Of a DNA stretch of 15,192 nucleotides, positions 12,253-15,192 are shown in pieces. Each line of letters begins with the position of its first letter. Position 1 is the first letter of the stretch. The notes below the pieces were generated by a model. That model was not told the DNA's origin. It did no database searches and worked only from the letters and a program-made list of their open reading frames with translations. Both the position numbers and the translations under genes were made by a program. The DNA comes from DQTL01 sp964396505 (GTDB lineage: Bacteria > Bacteroidota > Bacteroidia > Flavobacteriales > Flavobacteriaceae), in NCBI GenBank assembly GCA_964396505.1, contig CAYNFJ010000053.1, forward strand, positions 1 to 15,192, written 5' to 3'.

Positions 12253-15192
12253 ATGAAAAATTTTTACACTATCTTTTTTGTGCTTTTAATAAGTACTATC
12301 GGTTATACACAAGTTGTCAATATTCCGGATGTTAATTTTAGAAATTATTTAATTTTAAACTTTAACATTAACACCAACCATGATAATGATATTCAAGTAT
12401 CAGAGGCCAATAGTTATGCCAGTACACTAAACGTGTCCGGTTTAAATATTTCAGACCTAACAGGGATTGAGTATTTTATTAACATTCCCACTTTAAACTG
12501 TTCCAGTAACAATCTAACAACACTGAGTTTAGTCAATAATACCGCACTAACTTCATTGATTTGTTTCAGTAATCAACTGACAAGTTTAGATATTACCTAC
12601 AATAATTTATTAAATAATCTGAGTGTTGGAGACAATAATCTAACCAATTTAAATACGGTAAATAAAACAAACCTTGAAACTTTAAATTGTAGTGATAATA
12701 GTATAAGTAGTTTAGATCTTTCGGACAATATCAACTTACAAAGTTTAACCTGTAGAAATACAAATCTATCCAATCTTGATCTTTCTGTCAATACCGCATT
12801 AACCTTTTTAAATTGTAGCAATAACAGTTTTACAAGTTTAGATTTATCTAGTAACACGGCTTTAACTGATTTGCGTTGTGACAATAATAGTTTAGTGCAG
12901 ATTGATTTGTCGTATAATCCCGCCTTAGATTTATTGTATTGTGATAATAACAACTTACTGAATATTGATATTACGAACAATACGCTTATCACAAAAATAA
13001 AATGCAATAACAATGATTTAAGAGTTTTGTATTACAAAAATGGGAATAATGATGCCATTTATGAAATGGACGCCACCTCAAATCCGGATCTTACGTGTAT
13101 TGAAGTAGATGATGCGGTTTTGGCAAATTCAGGACAAGGTTCTGCTTACACACAATGGAATATTCCGGCAACAGCAAGCTATAGTGATAATTGTAGCCCG
13201 TGTGAAGTCACAATTCCGGATACTGCTTTTAAGAGTTATTTGATAGGTAATTTGAATATAAATACCAACGGAGATAGCCAAATACAATGTGATGAAGCAT
13301 CCAATTTTACAGGTGGTATAGATATTAATAATCTAGGCGTATCCGATTTAACAGGACTTGAAGCATTTACAGCGTTAACCCAGTTGAACTGTAGCAATAA
13401 CAACTTAAATAGTTTAGATGTTTCTGCTAATACAGCTCTTACTAATTTAGTTTGCAGGAATAATACCATCGAGACTTTAGATTTGTCTAACCATCCTAAT
13501 TTGGTAATGTTTCGGGCTTTTAATAACAATCTGACTTATCTCAATTTAAAAAATGGGAATAATGTTATCTTAACCGATGTAAACACCAACTCAAATCCGA
13601 CACTTACCTGCATTGAGGTTGATGATCCAACCAATGCCAATGCCGGTAATGGCGTATATGCCTCATGGATTATAGATGCTAATTCATCATATAGTGACAT
13701 TTGTAGTACTTGTATTGTAACTATACCCGATGCCAATTTTAAAAACTATTTACTGAACAATGCGGCTATTAATACCAATTCAGATACTGAAATTCAATGT
13801 CTTGAAGCACAAAATTATACCGGTGTATTAGGTTTGTCAGGTCTAGGGATAAGTGATCTTACAGGTTTAGAAGCATTTGTAAATAGTACAGCCCTTTATT
13901 GTCAGAATAATAACCTAAGCGTACTGGATGTTACAGCAAATACACAATTGCTGCAACTCGCATGTTGGGGAAATAGTATCACTTCTCTGGATGTGTCTCA
14001 TGCAATAGGTTTAACAGATTTATTATGTAATAACAATCTTATTGAATCTCTTGATATTTCAAACAATACCAACCTTACTACATTGAACTGTAGTACTAAT
14101 AAATTAGGCAATCTAAACCTTAAAAATGCGGCTAATGCGATTCTTACGAGTATGGATGCCACCAATAATGAAACCTTAACTTGTATAGCCGTAGATAGTG
14201 CCACAGATGCCACGGCAGGTAACGGAAGTTATGCTGCTTGGCAAATAGATGCAACGGCTAATTATAGTGAGGATTGTACAGCCTGTGTTGTTTATTTTGC
14301 AGATAATTTATTGAAGAATATATTGGTGGCAGATGCTAATATCAACACCAATGGAGATGCTGAAATTCAATGCAACGAAGCAAGTAGTTATACCGGAGAA
14401 GTAGATGTTTCTTTTGTAAACTTACCCGATTTAACAGGAATAGAAACCTTTACTTCAATGACATCATTCAATTGTCAAAATACAAATATTATGGCACTAA
14501 TCTTGCCTGATAGTGATAATTTAGTTGCATTAAATTGTCGTGATAATTTCCTTACAACTGTAGATGTATCTGATAAGACAGCCTTAACATATCTAAACTG
14601 TTCTAACAACAATCTTAGCGGTATTGATGTTTCAAATAATGTGTTATTGTCAAAACTTCATATTTCAGAAAATAACTTAGGAAGCATAGATTTAACTAAT
14701 AATCCTGCATTGACCGAACTTACCTGTATTGGCATAAATATTACAACGCTAGATGTATCCAATAATCCATTATTAACCCATTTAAATTGTCCGGATAACC
14801 CCATTTCAAGTATAGATGTTACCGGATTTTCAGATTTACAAATATTGGATATTCACAATACCAATGTCTCATCTATTGATGTTTCCACAAATGCTTCTTT
14901 GGTTTCACTGGAATGTAGCAATACCAATATAGCAACTGTTGATTTATCAAATAACCCCCTACTAACTAGGTTTATTGGAACACAACTCAATAATTTAAGT
15001 TCATTAAATCTAAAAAATGGAAACAATAGCATCCTTACAGTAATGCATGCTACAGATTGCCCGAATCTGCTTTGTATAGAGATTGACGATGAAACACTTG
15101 CAACAGGTGGCAGTGGTGTTTATGCGTATTGGCAAATAGATGCTACGGCTAGTTATAGTGAAGATTGTACCGCCTTTCTAGCTGTTGACGGT
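12253..15192 (+). CDS. Secreted multi-module leucine-rich-repeat protein (3' end outside the window)
   Basis: ATG 12253 opens 980 codons with no stop to the window end. Residues 1-20 (MKNFYTIFFVLLISTIGYTQ) are a signal peptide. Four modules follow, each with the same plan: a cap beginning IPDxxFKxYL, the loop INTNxDxxIQxxEA, the phrase ISDLTGLEAF, a run of 21-residue repeats of the form xxLxxLxCxxNxLxxLDxSxN, then a closing cap LNLKNGNN...LTCIEVDD...GxYAxWxIDATASYSEDC. The modules hold 9, 3, 4 and 9 repeats. The first three close with CxxC; the fourth reads CTAF and continues LAVDG, which resembles the lead-in to a type IX secretion sorting domain. Cap-plus-LRR proteins of this kind are known from Flavobacteria and are thought to be surface or secreted binding proteins. 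Ligand and function are unknown. It is rich in Asn and Thr. Confidence 0.88.
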   Translation, partial: MKNFYTIFFVLLISTIGYTQVVNIPDVNFRNYLILNFNINTNHDNDIQVSEANSYASTLNVSGLNISDLTGIEYFINIPTLNCSSNNLTTLSLVNNTALTSLICFSNQLTSLDITYNNLLNNLSVGDNNLTNLNTVNKTNLETLNCSDNSISSLDLSDNINLQSLTCRNTNLSNLDLSVNTALTFLNCSNNSFTSLDLSSNTALTDLRCDNNSLVQIDLSYNPALDLLYCDNNNLLNIDITNNTLITKIKCNNNDLRVLYYKNGNNDAIYEMDATSNPDLTCIEVDDAVLANSGQGSAYTQWNIPATASYSDNCSPCEVTIPDTAFKSYLIGNLNINTNGDSQIQCDEASNFTGGIDINNLGVSDLTGLEAFTALTQLNCSNNNLNSLDVSANTALTNLVCRNNTIETLDLSNHPNLVMFRAFNNNLTYLNLKNGNNVILTDVNTNSNPTLTCIEVDDPTNANAGNGVYASWIIDANSSYSDICSTCIVTIPDANFKNYLLNNAAINTNSDTEIQCLEAQNYTGVLGLSGLGISDLTGLEAFVNSTALYCQNNNLSVLDVTANTQLLQLACWGNSITSLDVSHAIGLTDLLCNNNLIESLDISNNTNLTTLNCSTNKLGNLNLKNAANAILTSMDATNNETLTCIAVDSATDATAGNGSYAAWQIDATANYSEDCTACVVYFADNLLKNILVADANINTNGDAEIQCNEASSYTGEVDVSFVNLPDLTGIETFTSMTSFNCQNTNIMALILPDSDNLVALNCRDNFLTTVDVSDKTALTYLNCSNNNLSGIDVSNNVLLSKLHISENNLGSIDLTNNPALTELTCIGINITTLDVSNNPLLTHLNCPDNPISSIDVTGFSDLQILDIHNTNVSSIDVSTNASLVSLECSNTNIATVDLSNNPLLTRFIGTQLNNLSSLNLKNGNNSILTVMHATDCPNLLCIEIDDETLATGGSGVYAYWQIDATASYSEDCTAFLAVDG
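12322..13212 (+). repeat. Module 1 of the repeat protein (297 residues, 9 LRRs)
   Basis: Begins IPDVNFRNYL directly after the signal peptide. The EF-hand-like loop is at 12370-12405 and the nine LRRs begin at 12478. Cys occupies repeat position 8 in eight of nine LRRs. The closing cap has one extra residue (GQGSAYTQW) relative to the other modules. It ends in the joint CSPC. Confidence 0.8.
13213..13722 (+). repeat. Module 2 of the repeat protein (170 residues, 3 LRRs)
   Basis: Begins IPDTAFKSYL. The EF-hand-like loop is at 13261-13296. Only three LRRs are present; the first two carry Cys at position 8. The closing cap is followed by the joint CSTC. This is the shortest module and can serve as the minimal unit: two caps plus three repeats. 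Confidence 0.8.
13723..14295 (+). repeat. Module 3 of the repeat protein (191 residues, 4 LRRs)
   Basis: Begins IPDANFKNYL. The EF-hand-like loop is at 13771-13806. Four LRRs all have Cys at position 8. It is exactly one repeat (21 residues) longer than module 2. The joint is CTAC. Its closing cap is 40/45 identical in DNA to that of module 4. Confidence 0.8.
14296..15186 (+). repeat. Module 4 of the repeat protein (297 residues, 9 LRRs)
   Basis: Begins with a degenerate cap, FADNLLKNIL in place of IPDxxFKxYL. The EF-hand-like loop at 14344-14379 is well kept. Nine LRRs are present, six with Cys at position 8; the last has one inserted residue. The joint is CTAF in place of CxxC, which marks the end of the modular part. 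Confidence 0.75.

Noticed and set aside
12597..14213. Several leftward open frames (12597-13013, 13236-13529, 13536-13736, 13998-14213) with LLLLQF/ERSRL-like repeats
   Set aside because: They are antisense readings of the LRR gene. The periodic codons of the repeats leave few stops on the opposite strand, and the rightward frame is complete, has a signal peptide and matches a known family.
12322..15186. Tandem modules read as a CRISPR-like or DNA tandem repeat array
   Set aside because: The periodicity is at the protein level (63-base LRR units with strong sequence drift) inside one open frame; there are no conserved direct repeats with unique spacers.

Overview
The window looks like a contig piece from a member of the Bacteroidetes, most likely the Flavobacteriaceae. 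The DNA is AT-rich and Shine-Dalgarno sequences are absent. Several genes are preceded by TAnnTTTG-type -7 elements. The gene families are also typical: a PIF1-like helicase with HRDC and C-terminal HTH parts, a ComEC with the short flavobacterial C-terminus, a surE / small membrane protein / lpxB cluster, a TPR-LytS kinase with a LytTR regulator, and an exported 'IPD..F' leucine-rich-repeat protein. Nothing visible fixes the genus.

Layout. Positions 1-7149 are read leftwards: the start of an exported hypothetical protein (cut by the window edge), the helicase (329-2794), comEC (2836-4740, broken by a 100-N assembly gap), then the cluster surE -> 92-residue membrane protein -> lpxB (7149-4941). 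A Prc/Tsp-type periplasmic protease follows on the + strand (7302-9434). It meets the two-component pair end to end, sharing the bases TTAA as both stop codons. The pair (kinase 12105-10162, regulator 10165-9431) is leftward, with an ATGA start/stop overlap. Divergent from the kinase, across 147 bases, begins a long open frame (12253 to the window end, 980 codons without a stop) encoding a secreted repeat protein.

How the genes work together. Most of the window is housekeeping: DNA unwinding, DNA uptake, lipid A synthesis, nucleotide phosphatase, periplasmic proteolysis. The most distinctive part is the right end. The secreted protein has four modules, each with an N-cap containing a 12-residue EF-hand-like loop, then 9, 3, 4 and 9 leucine-rich repeats of 21 residues with cysteine at position 8, then a C-cap. 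The first three modules end in a CxxC joint. In the fourth the second Cys is lost and the text changes to what looks like the lead-in to a type IX secretion sorting domain beyond the window. Its divergent position next to a sensor kinase/LytTR pair suggests, but does not prove, a regulatory link.

No tRNA, rRNA, CRISPR, IS element or phage gene was seen. No gene-free stretch exceeds 300 bases; the largest gaps are 153-328, 4741-4940, 7150-7301 and 12106-12252, and what they hold is listed below.
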